Assembly (NCBI GenBank): GCA_036635475.1
Contig: JAVWQH010000043.1
Location: 1 to 12,583 of the forward strand
DNA: 12,583 nt
Direction: 5' to 3'
Origin: JAHHUA01 sp036635475
GTDB taxonomy: Bacteria > Bacillota > Clostridia > Oscillospirales > Ruminococcaceae
Position numbers and translations under genes: made by a program. This document shows positions 5,585 to 12,583 of the stretch, piece by piece (positions within the stretch are counted from its first letter, which is position 1; each line of letters starts with the position of its first letter). The notes beneath the pieces were generated by a model that worked only from the letters and a program-made list of their open reading frames with translations, was not told where the DNA came from and searched no databases.

Positions 5585-6517
5585 CTATACAATTTCGTTT
5601 CTGTACTGTTCTATTTCTTTCTGATTTCCATAAACAAAGTGTCCGCTTGTGATTTCTTCCCACACAGGTCCATCAACTGAATAATCATGGACACTTGGGT
5701 CATAAATAATAAGCTTTTTCTTCTTTTCAACTTCAGGGTCAGGCTGCGGAACAGCAGAAAGAAGTGCTTTTGTATAAGGGTGAAGCGGGTGATGGAATAA
5801 TTCCTCAGTTTCTGCTAATTCCACAATGCGTCCCTTGTGTATTACTGCAATTCTATCTGAAATAAAACGAACTACAGACAAATCATGAGCGATGAAAAGA
5901 TATGTAAGACCTCTTGATTGTTGCAAACGATTCAGCAAATTTAAAACTTGCGCACGAATTGAAACGTCAAGAGCAGAAATAGGTTCGTCAGCTACGATGA
6001 ACTCAGGTTCCATTACCAACGCACGAGCAATGCCTATACGTTGTCTTTGTCCACCCGAAAACTCGTGGGGGAAACGTGTGGCAAACTCAGGCAAAAGTCC
6101 AACTTCACGCAGTACTTTCTGAACCTTTGATTCACGCTCAGCATCATTTTTATAAAGGTGATGGTTAATCAATCCCTCTGATATAATATAGTCAACCTTT
6201 GCACGTTCATTAAGTGATGCTTGTGGGTCTTGGAAAATCATTTGGCAAGTACGGATTACCTTTTTATCCAATTCTTTGGAGATTTTTCCGCTGATTTTCT
6301 CCCCTTTTAGATAGATTTCACCGGCAGAGGCAGGATTAATTCTCAAAATTGCTCTGCCAATTGTTGTTTTTCCAGAGCCAGATTCGCCAACTAGCGAAAA
6401 AGTCTCCCCTTTATAAATATGGAAATTGACGTGATCAACTGCAATGAATTTCTTGCGTCCACTTCCAAAGGAAATTTGTAAATCTTTAACTTCGATTAGT
6501 TTTTCTCTTTCGTCCAT
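5585..6517 (-). CDS. oppF: Oligopeptide ABC transporter ATPase OppF
   Basis: This is the second ATPase of the peptide importer; it pairs with OppD at the cytoplasmic face of OppB/OppC and hydrolyses ATP. Of 310 residues, Walker A is GESGSGKT (44-51), the Q-loop is at Q96 in IFQDPQASL, the signature is FSGGQRQR (153-160), Walker B is FIVADEP (173-179, Glu178) and the switch histidine is His211. The C-terminus has the Gram-positive OppF-type tail SVHDYSVDGP...GHFVYGNQKE. The ATG at 6517 is only 4 bp past the oppD stop, and its ribosome site AGGAGG is formed by the last two Arg codons of oppD, so the two genes are translationally coupled. It is the last gene of the operon. Confidence 0.95.
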   Translation of the reverse strand: MDEREKLIEVKDLQISFGSGRKKFIAVDHVNFHIYKGETFSLVGESGSGKTTIGRAILRINPASAGEIYLKGEKISGKISKELDKKVIRTCQMIFQDPQASLNERAKVDYIISEGLINHHLYKNDAERESKVQKVLREVGLLPEFATRFPHEFSGGQRQRIGIARALVMEPEFIVADEPISALDVSIRAQVLNLLNRLQQSRGLTYLFIAHDLSVVRFISDRIAVIHKGRIVELAETEELFHHPLHPYTKALLSAVPQPDPEVEKKKKLIIYDPSVHDYSVDGPVWEEITSGHFVYGNQKEIEQYRNEIV

Positions 6518-6521
6518 GCCA

Positions 6522-7562
6522 TTACCTCCTTGCTCTCATTTTCTCTCGCAGACGACGTATTGCCTCAGGCTGCTCGACTTTTGGAGCTCGTGGATCTAAA
6601 TACCAAGTTTTTGCCTGATGAGTTTCAGAAATTGGGAAGAATGGCGGTTCTTTCTTAAAATCAATTGCAAGTGCATTTTTATTTCGTGGTGCAAACGCAT
6701 CTCCAACAATTGTATTAAACAAGTTTGGAGGAGTTCCCTCAATGGAAGGAAGTTCCTCACCCCTAACTCCCAATTGTGGTAGTGAGGAAATTAATGCCCA
6801 TGTATAGGGATGCCATGCATCATAAAAAATTTCATTAACAAGACCATATTCAACTATCTGACCTGCATACATAACTGCAACTCGGTCAGCAACATTTGCA
6901 ACAACACCAAGGTCATGGGTGATGTAAATAACCGTCATTTTAAGTTCAGATTGCAAATTGCGAATTAAATCCAAAATCTGTGCCTGAATTGTTACATCAA
7001 GAGCAGTTGTTGGCTCATCACAAATAAGTATCTGTGGGTGACATGCTACAGCAATGGCAATAACAACACGTTGCCTCATTCCACCGGAAAACTCGTGGGG
7101 ATATTGCTCATATCTGCGTTCCGGTTCAGGTATACCAACCTTTTTCAGCATTTCAATTGTTGCCTTTTTTGCTTCCTCACCCTTGAGTCCTTGATGTAGT
7201 TCTATACTTTCTTCAATCTGCTTACCGATTTTTTTCAGTGGGTTTAATGAAGTCATAGGATCCTGCATTACCATAGCAATCTTTTTGCCTCGTATAGTAA
7301 GCCAGTCTTTTTCTTTGGTGTATTTGGAAATATCTACACCCTCATACATAATCGTTCCGCCGGTTACCTTTCCATTTGCATCTAGCATACCAACAAAAGA
7401 TTTTGTAAATACCGACTTTCCGGAACCTGATTCGCCCACAATTGCCAATGTTTCTCCTTCATACAAATCCAGCGAGCATTTTCTGATTGCTGTCAACTTT
7501 CGCCCACGCAAACTGAACTGGATTTCCACATCTTTAGCAGATAAAATTGGTTCTTTTGCCAT
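6522..7562 (-). CDS. oppD: Oligopeptide ABC transporter ATPase OppD
   Basis: First ATPase of the importer, 346 residues. Walker A is GESGSGKS (43-50), the Q-loop is Q100 in VMQDPMTSLNP, the signature is FSGGMRQR (158-165), Walker B is ILICDEP (178-184, Glu183) and the H-loop is His216. The C-terminal oligopeptide-transporter extension reads GDAFAPRNKNALAIDF (287-302) and THQAKTWYLDPRAPKVE. Other Opp/DppD proteins have cysteines in this region that can bind an iron-sulphur cluster; here they are absent, as I recall for lactococcal and streptococcal OppD. An AGGAGGG site precedes the ATG in the 21-bp gap after oppC. Confidence 0.95.
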   Translation of the reverse strand: MAKEPILSAKDVEIQFSLRGRKLTAIRKCSLDLYEGETLAIVGESGSGKSVFTKSFVGMLDANGKVTGGTIMYEGVDISKYTKEKDWLTIRGKKIAMVMQDPMTSLNPLKKIGKQIEESIELHQGLKGEEAKKATIEMLKKVGIPEPERRYEQYPHEFSGGMRQRVVIAIAVACHPQILICDEPTTALDVTIQAQILDLIRNLQSELKMTVIYITHDLGVVANVADRVAVMYAGQIVEYGLVNEIFYDAWHPYTWALISSLPQLGVRGEELPSIEGTPPNLFNTIVGDAFAPRNKNALAIDFKKEPPFFPISETHQAKTWYLDPRAPKVEQPEAIRRLREKMRARR

Positions 7563-7583
7563 ATGTGTGTCCCTCCTGTTCTT

Positions 7584-8534
7584 TTATACGTGATTTCGTG
7601 GGTCTGATGCGTCAGAAAATGCGTTGCCGATAAGATAAAACGTTATTGTAATTAACGAAACTATTGTTGCTGGGAATATCAGCAAGTAAGGATAATCAAG
7701 GAAGTATGACCTTGCATTTCTAAGCAAAATACCCAACGAAGGTGTATTAATGTCAAGACCTAATCCTAAATAGGATAGTGTTGATTCCAAAGTAATTGTG
7801 CCTGGGATAGCAAGAGCAAGTCGTAAAATAACAACACTGATTAGATACGGCATAATATTTTTAACCAAAATACGCCAAACCGGAGTTCCAAGTGTTCTTG
7901 AGGCTAAGTTATACTCTCTGTCACGATACATTATAACAAGGTTTCGGACATTTCTTGCCATTACTAGCCAGTTAAATAAAATCAGTGACCAACACATTAT
8001 AGTAAAGCTTTGCCCAACCATAAGTGCAATCAATGTCATATAAATTATCATAGGTATGGTATGGATTATGTTATAAACCTCTGTAATAATTCTGTCCAGT
8101 TTACGCACATAACCCCAAATACAACCTATTGTAACACCTATAACACATTCACCAAATGCAACAATCAATGCAAGTTTAATAGATGTTTGAGCCGCAAACC
8201 AAACCTGACACCAAAAATCTCTGCCGATATTGTCTGTTCCAAACCAGTATTGTGAATTAGGTCTTATGAAACCTTGGGAACTATCAGGTATTAGAGTTTT
8301 GTAATCGTATTTTCCAATAGCTAAGGCTACAAAGGAAAATATAACAATAGCAACAAATATTATACTTAGCACAACAGCTGCTTTCTTTTTGAGAAAATTT
8401 TGAAATACCGATTTCCAGTAGGAATAATCGGAATAACCTGTTGCTTCAGCTGCATCGGGGGAATATTCCACAAACACAAACAAATCGTCTTCATTTTCAA
8501 TTTTCTCTTGTACAATTTTGTTATCTGTTTCCAT
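7584..8534 (-). CDS. oppC: Oligopeptide ABC transporter permease OppC
   Basis: Second membrane-channel subunit, 316 residues. An acidic N-terminal cytoplasmic stretch of about 45 residues precedes the first helix (52-74), as in the OppC_N domain. The permease core follows from about residue 110 with five further hydrophobic segments. The EAA loop that docks to an ATPase is near 207-232 (ASRTLGTPVWRILVKNIMPY). The start overlaps the oppB stop as TAATG, and its ribosome site GGAGGA lies inside the end of oppB, so translation is coupled. Confidence 0.95.
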   Translation of the reverse strand: METDNKIVQEKIENEDDLFVFVEYSPDAAEATGYSDYSYWKSVFQNFLKKKAAVVLSIIFVAIVIFSFVALAIGKYDYKTLIPDSSQGFIRPNSQYWFGTDNIGRDFWCQVWFAAQTSIKLALIVAFGECVIGVTIGCIWGYVRKLDRIITEVYNIIHTIPMIIYMTLIALMVGQSFTIMCWSLILFNWLVMARNVRNLVIMYRDREYNLASRTLGTPVWRILVKNIMPYLISVVILRLALAIPGTITLESTLSYLGLGLDINTPSLGILLRNARSYFLDYPYLLIFPATIVSLITITFYLIGNAFSDASDPRNHV

Positions 8535-9484
8535 TATCTTGTTCCTCCTTTACCTGTTAATCTGATTCTCGGGTCAACAAGCATCATAAGAATATCGCCG
8601 AAAAATACACCCAAGATACTCAGTACAGCATATAGGATAACCAAAGTTTGGACAACGCTTGTATCATAGCGGTTAATTGAATCTGTAAGCAATGGGCCCA
8701 TTCCGGGAACTGAGAAAAATCTTTCAACTAGCAAAGAGCCGCTTATTGTGAGCATTAAAGAACCGGGGAGATATTGTGCAAGCGGCACAAAAGCATTTCT
8801 CAGAATATGCTTCACCATTATTGTATTTGTTGGTAATCCTTTAATTCGAGCAAGTTTGATGTAATCCTTGTTAATTTCATCAACCATATAACGTCTAATC
8901 CAAAGGGCATACCATGCTATTGAGCCTAACGATAGGCAAACTATGGGAAGTATACTGGAAATTACTGAATTTCTTGTTGAATACATTGGCGGCAATCCTA
9001 AGACTTGCGAACCAAACACCAGAACCAAAGAATAGGAAACTATACTGGGAACAGCATTTACGAATATAGTATAACAAGTTCCGATATGGTCGCCTAACTT
9101 ATCTTTGTGACGTGTTTGGAATATGCCCAAAAGCACACCCACAACTAAAGAAATTCCTACTGAAATCATACCCATTTTCATTGATACAGCAAATTTTCCG
9201 CCTATTACCTCTACAACAGGTACTCCGTTTTGAATCCTTCGTGACTCTCCAAAGTCGAAACGAAGCAATTGGCCATAAAAACGTAATAACTGCTCTGGCA
9301 TTGGATCCAGAAGGCCTGCCGCTAAAAGTTGCTCCTGACGTTGTGAATCTGTCAGCTTCATAAGCTGATCCTCTGTGAAATAATAATCCGTCGGGAGCAT
9401 TCTTAGAAGCAGAAATACAATCGTTACTACTATCAAGACTGTTACAAGTGATTGTAACAGTCTTTTTATAGTATACTTAAACAT
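8534..9484 (-). CDS. oppB: Oligopeptide ABC transporter permease OppB
   Basis: First membrane-channel subunit, 316 residues. The N-terminal helix (9-30, ending LLLRMLP) and the long external loop containing LRFYGQLLRFDFGES are typical of OppB/DppB. The permease core from about residue 97 has five more helices. The EAA loop is near 207-232 (DYIKLARIKGLPTNTIMVKH). The ATG is 6 bp after the oppA stop; only a weak AAGAAG is visible as a ribosome site, within the last oppA codons, so coupled reinitiation is likely. That may lower channel output relative to the abundant receptor. Confidence 0.95.
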   Translation of the reverse strand: MFKYTIKRLLQSLVTVLIVVTIVFLLLRMLPTDYYFTEDQLMKLTDSQRQEQLLAAGLLDPMPEQLLRFYGQLLRFDFGESRRIQNGVPVVEVIGGKFAVSMKMGMISVGISLVVGVLLGIFQTRHKDKLGDHIGTCYTIFVNAVPSIVSYSLVLVFGSQVLGLPPMYSTRNSVISSILPIVCLSLGSIAWYALWIRRYMVDEINKDYIKLARIKGLPTNTIMVKHILRNAFVPLAQYLPGSLMLTISGSLLVERFFSVPGMGPLLTDSINRYDTSVVQTLVILYAVLSILGVFFGDILMMLVDPRIRLTGKGGTR

Positions 9485-9490
9485 ATATTG

Positions 9491-11476
9491 CTACTTCTTA
9501 GAAGCCGCTAAAGCTTCAGCATTGGATTTAGCTTGTTCTGTAGTATAGCCTTCTACAGAAGTCTTCCAATTCTTCATTTTATCATTGCAGCAACCGAACA
9601 TTGCAGCCATTTTAGATGTATTATCAATTTTACCTAAAGCCCAGCCTCTTTCATAGTTAGAAGGCAATACAAGAACATGCTCAAGCATAAATGCTTCTGC
9701 TTCTGCGAATGCGTTATAACGAGCATCAAGATTATCTGTTATAGCATCAGCTTTATTAACAAGCTCTGTGTACTGTTTGTAGTAATCAAGCAATTGTTTT
9801 GTAGCTTCAGTTACTTCAAGTTTATCTGCATTGGAATAAGCAGTTGTGTACCAAGCATTAGCATTATCAATTGTTTCTTGTCCTAAATAGTTGACAGGGT
9901 CACCGTAGTCAGCTCCCCAACCATTAATCATAAAGCTTTGTAGCTTTGGTGTACGAACTTCTTTAGTTAAACTTGAAACATATGTATTGATATTTAGTTT
10001 AACAAAATCGTCACCTAGAGATTGACTGAAACAATTTTTAAGAACAGTTGCACTATCTAAAGCTGTTTGGTTACCGCTCTTGATATAGTGGTCTATTTCA
10101 ACAGGGAAAGTAACACCGAGTTTAGAAAGTTCTTCTTTAGCTTGTGCCTTATACTGAGCAGCTTTGTCAGCATTAAGTCTAATAATTTTTGTATCGTCCT
10201 TTGCAGGAAGACCAAGTTTTTCTCTTACTAGTTCAACATAGTCTTTACCATCAGATGTATAGATAAGACCTTCCATTGTGTAGAAGTTGTTTTGAAGAGC
10301 AGTAGGATTAATCATATCTGTTCTCTTATTGTATTCTGTGATATTCAAACCATAGAACCAAGCCTTACGGAATGCTTCATTAGCAATAGCTGTGTTCCAG
10401 TTTGTATCAGGTGTACCGTCTGCTTCGCACTTGTCATAGTTGAAGTGGAACTGATAGGAATATTTTTTTGCAACATCGGGAATAAGGTAATCGTGGAATT
10501 TGTTGTCCTTATTCTCATAGATTGTTTTCAAGTTTCCTTCAGACAAAGAAACATAGTCTAAGTCGCCGGATTGATACATTTGGTATGCTACGTCGCCTGA
10601 TTCAAGCATTTTGAATGTAGCTGTATCAAACAATGTACAGTTGGTATCCCAATACTTTGGATTCTTTGTGAATACCTTTTCATTTCCTTGAATATATGAT
10701 GTCATTGTGTAGCAACCATTATACCACATCTTTGTGTTATCCATTGACTTTATGCCATCTGGAGTTAGTTCATCAACTAATTTTTGAGAAAGTGGATAAA
10801 GAGCTGCATAAGAACCAAGTGTGTCAAAATATGGCTTTGGAGTGATGCAAGTATAAACAACTGTGTTTGCATCAGGAGTAGCACAGCCAACCATTTCGTT
10901 GAACTTGCTGCCTTCGCCTGCTTTAAGAGCTAATGCTTCAGCAGGTGAAAGTCCCTTTGTATAGTTATAATATTCCTCTGCGCCCTTAATCATTTCTACA
11001 GGCATAGAAGTATTGTTGGAATCGTTTTTGTGGAAGTTAAGAACCCATTCAAGACCTGTTGCAAAGTCATATGCATTGCAATCAGCCTTTTCATCGCCAT
11101 TAACGTTAACCCACTTTACACCTTTACGAATTTTAAATGTCCAAGTTACGCTATCGGAAGTTTCCCATGACTCTGCGATACAAGGAGCTAACTTTCCTTT
11201 GTTATCAACTTCAAGTAAACCGTCCCAAATATTGGTGAGGTTTTCAAAGTCCTCAGCCTTTTGAGAATAAAGCATATTGAATGTTTCCAATTCACGTGAG
11301 GATATCTTATAGATAACCAAATCCTTAATTGGCTTGCCACCTTTTGTATCTGTTGTTGATGGTTTTGTTGAATCGCCACCATTTCCGGAATCATTAGGTT
11401 TTCCGGAGCATCCGCTTAGCACTAATGTTGTTGCCAGCATCAATGCCAGCACCTTTGCAATTGTGTTCTTTTTCAT
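9491..11476 (-). CDS. oppA: Oligopeptide-binding lipoprotein OppA
   Basis: Extracytoplasmic peptide receptor (solute-binding protein family 5), anchored to the membrane by a lipid. From ATG 11476 it has 661 residues. The signal peptide MKKNTIAKVLALMLATTLVL is followed by lipobox LSGC, with lipidated Cys23 and a flexible Gly/Ser/Thr-rich linker (about 24-50). Family features include LAPCIAESWETSDSVTWTF and IRKGVKW (about 96-122). The length matches large Gram-positive OppA/AmiA-type receptors, which bind longer peptides; the actual ligand cannot be read from the sequence. The frame is open for 10 more codons, but 11476 is chosen because GGAGGG lies six bases upstream and the signal peptide then begins MKK. 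A peptide-sensing role is possible but unsupported here. Confidence 0.95.
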   Translation of the reverse strand: MKKNTIAKVLALMLATTLVLSGCSGKPNDSGNGGDSTKPSTTDTKGGKPIKDLVIYKISSRELETFNMLYSQKAEDFENLTNIWDGLLEVDNKGKLAPCIAESWETSDSVTWTFKIRKGVKWVNVNGDEKADCNAYDFATGLEWVLNFHKNDSNNTSMPVEMIKGAEEYYNYTKGLSPAEALALKAGEGSKFNEMVGCATPDANTVVYTCITPKPYFDTLGSYAALYPLSQKLVDELTPDGIKSMDNTKMWYNGCYTMTSYIQGNEKVFTKNPKYWDTNCTLFDTATFKMLESGDVAYQMYQSGDLDYVSLSEGNLKTIYENKDNKFHDYLIPDVAKKYSYQFHFNYDKCEADGTPDTNWNTAIANEAFRKAWFYGLNITEYNKRTDMINPTALQNNFYTMEGLIYTSDGKDYVELVREKLGLPAKDDTKIIRLNADKAAQYKAQAKEELSKLGVTFPVEIDHYIKSGNQTALDSATVLKNCFSQSLGDDFVKLNINTYVSSLTKEVRTPKLQSFMINGWGADYGDPVNYLGQETIDNANAWYTTAYSNADKLEVTEATKQLLDYYKQYTELVNKADAITDNLDARYNAFAEAEAFMLEHVLVLPSNYERGWALGKIDNTSKMAAMFGCCNDKMKNWKTSVEGYTTEQAKSNAEALAASKK

Positions 11477-11640
11477 AATTTTCCCTCCATTCATTATGTA
11501 ACCCAAAACGGGTCAAAAATTACAATCTGCCAAAAGTTTTCAAATACAAGTTTTTTTGACAGCAGATAGATAATTACCTCAATCATCATTATTGTACATT
11601 ATTATACATTATTCTCTGAATTGCGGTAATAAATCTTCAT
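11477..11640 (-). promoter_or_regulatory. Structured 5' leader of the opp operon
   Basis: About 164 nt separate the predicted transcription start from the oppA ATG. In the minus-strand RNA, AUCUGC (11567-11562) plus CAAAA (11558-11554) pairs with UUUUGGCAGAU (11535-11525), giving 11 bp with a 3-nt bulge. GACCC-GUUUU-GGGUU forms a small hairpin just before the ribosome site. AUUACC (11630-11625) could pair with GGUAAU (11578-11573). Two adjacent TACATTATT repeats lie near 11595-11612 on the plus strand. No known riboswitch was recognised and there is no terminator-like U run. Post-transcriptional control of opp is possible. Confidence 0.4.
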
Positions 11641-11646
11641 ATCTAT

Positions 11647-11675
11647 AGAATAACAGATGGAATATAAATTGTCAA
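11647..11675 (-). promoter_or_regulatory. Promoter of the opp operon
   Basis: A perfect TTGACA (11675-11670) is followed after 17 nt by TATTCT (11652-11647), a moderate -10. Transcription would start near 11640. It is the best promoter seen upstream of oppA. A TATAAT at about 11611-11606 in the leader has no matching -35. The strong -35 with an imperfect -10 would allow regulation. Confidence 0.7.
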
Positions 11676-11679
11676 TAAC

Positions 11680-11728
11680 GTATAGCAATTTCATATATTA
11701 TGGCTATACTTTATGTAATATCGCTATA
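11680..11728. repeat. Phased GCTATA repeats upstream of the opp promoter
   Basis: GTATAGC (11680-11686) and GCTATAC (11703-11709) are perfect 7-bp inverted arms, 16 bp apart. A third GCTATA (11723-11728) lies exactly 20 bp from the second, about two helical turns. The cluster begins 5 bp upstream of the opp -35 box, a suitable position for an activator or repressor. The regulator is unknown. Confidence 0.4.
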
Positions 11729-12084
11729 ATTTTATATGTACATTTGCATTTTATGTCAATAAAACGAATAAACTGTGTTAAAGTACTTTTAACTTTTGTG
11801 CATTATTATCGGTTTTTTTATATATTTATGTAAGTTTATAAATGTTTCTTGCGATTTTTTGATAATATTTTAGTTTCAAAATCTTTAACTTTTGTTATAT
11901 AAGCCATACTTAAATTTTTTCTTTATCTATTTACATTTTTTCACTGTGCTTTTTATTTCCTGTCACTTGCCTTTTTAGTCCGATTTTATAAATTTATTTT
12001 TTGCAATTATATCTTACGTTCCAAGTAATTTTTCCTATAGAATTACAACAGAGCATAATTTATTATTGAGCCTTTTTTCTTATC
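11729..12084. other. AT-rich intergenic region without a recognised gene
   Basis: About 350 bp of strongly AT-rich DNA, T-rich on the plus strand. No open frame with a start and ribosome site, no RNA gene and no promoter could be supported. The only structure noted is a small dyad GTTAAA-GTACT-TTTAAC at 11777-11793. It separates the opp control region from the terminator of the unit to the right. Confidence 0.5.
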
Positions 12085-12127
12085 ATAAAAAACAAGCAAG
12101 GGACAATTTTGTAATTATCTCTTGCTT
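12085..12127 (-). terminator. Intrinsic terminator at the end of the right-hand unit
   Basis: In minus-strand RNA, AAGCAAGAGAUAAUU pairs with AAUUGUCCCUUGCUU around an ACAA loop: 15 positions, one A-C mismatch and one G-U. The stem is 12094-12127. It is followed by GUUUUUUAUG. The plus-strand side has no T tail, so it acts on minus-strand transcripts only. It lies about 180 bp past the nearest gene and after another terminator, so what it normally ends is unclear. Confidence 0.85.
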
Positions 12128-12181
12128 AATGTTACTGTTTTATCTGATTTTTATTTTTACCCCAACTATTGACATAGAGCC

Positions 12182-12236
12182 AAATAATCTTTATACCACC
12201 ATTATATGCTAAAAAAAAGCTGACAAGTTTCATTTC
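12182..12236. repeat. Intergenic repeat, copy 1 (downstream of DUF5808-like gene)
   Basis: Aligned to copy 2 at 12526-12583, about 49 of 55 bases are identical with one 3-base gap. Shared parts on the minus strand are GAAACTTGTCA, a T tract, AGC and TATAATGGTGG. In this copy TTGTCA and TATAAT are only 14 nt apart, so promoter function is doubtful, while the dyad plus T8 makes a good terminator. Confidence 0.8.
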
Positions 12237-12248
12237 TGAAATTTGTCA
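12211..12248 (-). terminator. Dyad and T tract after the DUF5808-like gene
   Basis: In minus-strand RNA, UGACAAAUUUC (12248-12238) pairs with GAAACUUGUCA (12231-12221), 11 positions with one A-C mismatch, around AGAAAU. GC and eight U residues follow (to 12211). This looks like an intrinsic terminator 57 bp past the stop codon at 12305. As DNA the same dyad could also be a repressor site. It overlaps repeat copy 1. Confidence 0.7.
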
Positions 12249-12304
12249 ACCTATCTTGTCAAGTTTGGTCAATAAAGATGCGATGCTAAACTTGCGTAAA
12301 ATGC

Positions 12305-12502
12305 TCATAACAAGAACAACAATATAGTCACAATGACAATTAGCTGTATACCCATTATAACCCAGCTCCATGCATTGCCTAAATTCATTGTCCACGAGGA
12401 AATGCCTTTTCTCCGCACAAAAATATTAGTGTCCTTGCTATTGCAATATATTCTTCCAGACATATGTTGCCATACTTCTTCTTGCGTATATTTTCTTTTC
12501 AC
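12305..12502 (-). CDS. Small DUF5808-like membrane protein
   Basis: A 65-residue protein from a GTG start at 12502. The central part, GRIYCNSKDTNIFVRRKG followed by SSWTMNLGNAWSWVI (residues 16-50), resembles DUF5808, where a short IYYNPxDPRIFVPK...GWTLNFGxPxAW motif precedes a membrane helix. A hydrophobic C-terminal segment (about 46-65) ends the protein. The function of the domain is unknown. GTG 12502 is preferred because AGGAGA (12514-12509) lies six bases upstream; the upstream ATG at 12580 has no ribosome site, and that stretch carries the promoter. It sits alone between two copies of the intergenic repeat. Confidence 0.7.
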   Translation of the reverse strand: MKRKYTQEEVWQHMSGRIYCNSKDTNIFVRRKGISSWTMNLGNAWSWVIMGIQLIVIVTILLFLL

Positions 12503-12525
12503 GATAATTCTCCTGTACCTAATAT

Positions 12526-12583
12526 AAATAATATTTAAGCCACCATTATAAGCTAAAAAGAAAAGGTTGACAAGTTTCATCTC
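12526..12583. repeat. Intergenic repeat, copy 2 (upstream of DUF5808-like gene)
   Basis: Paralogous to copy 1 at 12182-12236. It contains GAAACTTGTCA, a T-rich tract, AGC and TATAATGGTGG on the minus strand. The window ends before the partner arm of the dyad, so whether the full hairpin is present cannot be seen. If it is, this copy would also end a gene lying to the right. Confidence 0.8.
12545..12573 (-). promoter_or_regulatory. Promoter of the DUF5808-like gene
   Basis: TTGTCA (12573-12568) and a perfect TATAAT (12550-12545) are separated by exactly 17 nt within repeat copy 2. The predicted start near 12538 gives a leader of about 36 nt to the GTG at 12502. Confidence 0.65.

Noticed and set aside
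11477..11506. Upstream start of oppA at 11506
   Set aside because: The added ten codons overlap the GGAGGG ribosome site that serves ATG 11476, and they would put a non-typical sequence before the MKK signal peptide.
11521..11560. CodY-like box in the opp leader
   Set aside because: AAGTTTTCAAATAC matches the CodY consensus AATTTTCWGAAAATT at too few positions to call.
12503..12580. Upstream ATG at 12580 for the DUF5808-like gene, and the matching MKLVSFFLAYNGG peptide of copy 1
   Set aside because: The peptide similarity is a by-product of the DNA repeat. Neither ATG has a visible ribosome site, and the stretch contains the promoter of the gene.
1..12583. CRISPR array, insertion sequence, prophage, tRNA or toxin-antitoxin locus
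   Set aside because: No spaced direct-repeat array, transposase, integrase, phage gene, tRNA fold or paired small toxin-antitoxin genes could be supported on either strand.

Overview
The window reads as a chromosomal segment of a low-GC Gram-positive bacterium, most likely an anaerobic Clostridia member (Oscillospiraceae/Ruminococcaceae-like). That placement is inferred from the AT-rich intergenic DNA, strong AGGAGG ribosome binding sites, TTGACA/TATAAT-type promoters, a Gram-positive-type Opp cassette and DUF2082 and DUF5808 small proteins. Every supported gene lies on the minus strand, so transcription runs from right to left. No phage, insertion sequence, CRISPR array or tRNA gene was seen.

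Left block (1-1250): a ribosome-rescue cluster. smpB is followed by a small DUF2082-type zinc-ribbon gene and then by the tmRNA gene ssrA, which ends before a hairpin terminator. A TTGTAA-17-TATAAT promoter precedes smpB. The tmRNA encodes a predicted tag (A)ANNKIAYAA.

Middle block (1300-5520): four single-gene units. They are a cytidylate-kinase-like P-loop protein, a CNNM/CBS/CorC_HlyC membrane protein with unusual residues in its ion-path motifs, the tRNA dihydrouridine synthase DusB, and an uncharacterised three-helix membrane protein. Between the last two is a compact promoter-to-terminator unit of about 175 nt with no convincing protein. It looks like a small RNA or an attenuator leader for dusB and is the most interesting unexplained element here.

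Right block (5539-11730): a complete oligopeptide ABC importer operon in the order oppA-oppB-oppC-oppD-oppF, with translationally coupled junctions. It is driven by a TTGACA-17-TATTCT promoter, with phased GCTATA repeats upstream and a structured leader of about 164 nt. OppA is the lipoprotein receptor, OppB and OppC form the membrane channel, and OppD and OppF are the ATPases.

Far right (11730-12583): about 350 bp of AT-rich DNA with no gene, then a small DUF5808-like membrane protein. It is flanked by two diverged copies of a 55-58 bp intergenic element that combines a dyad, a T tract and a TATAATGGTGG core. The copy downstream of the gene, together with a second terminator, looks like the shell of a deleted paralogous unit or a short RNA.
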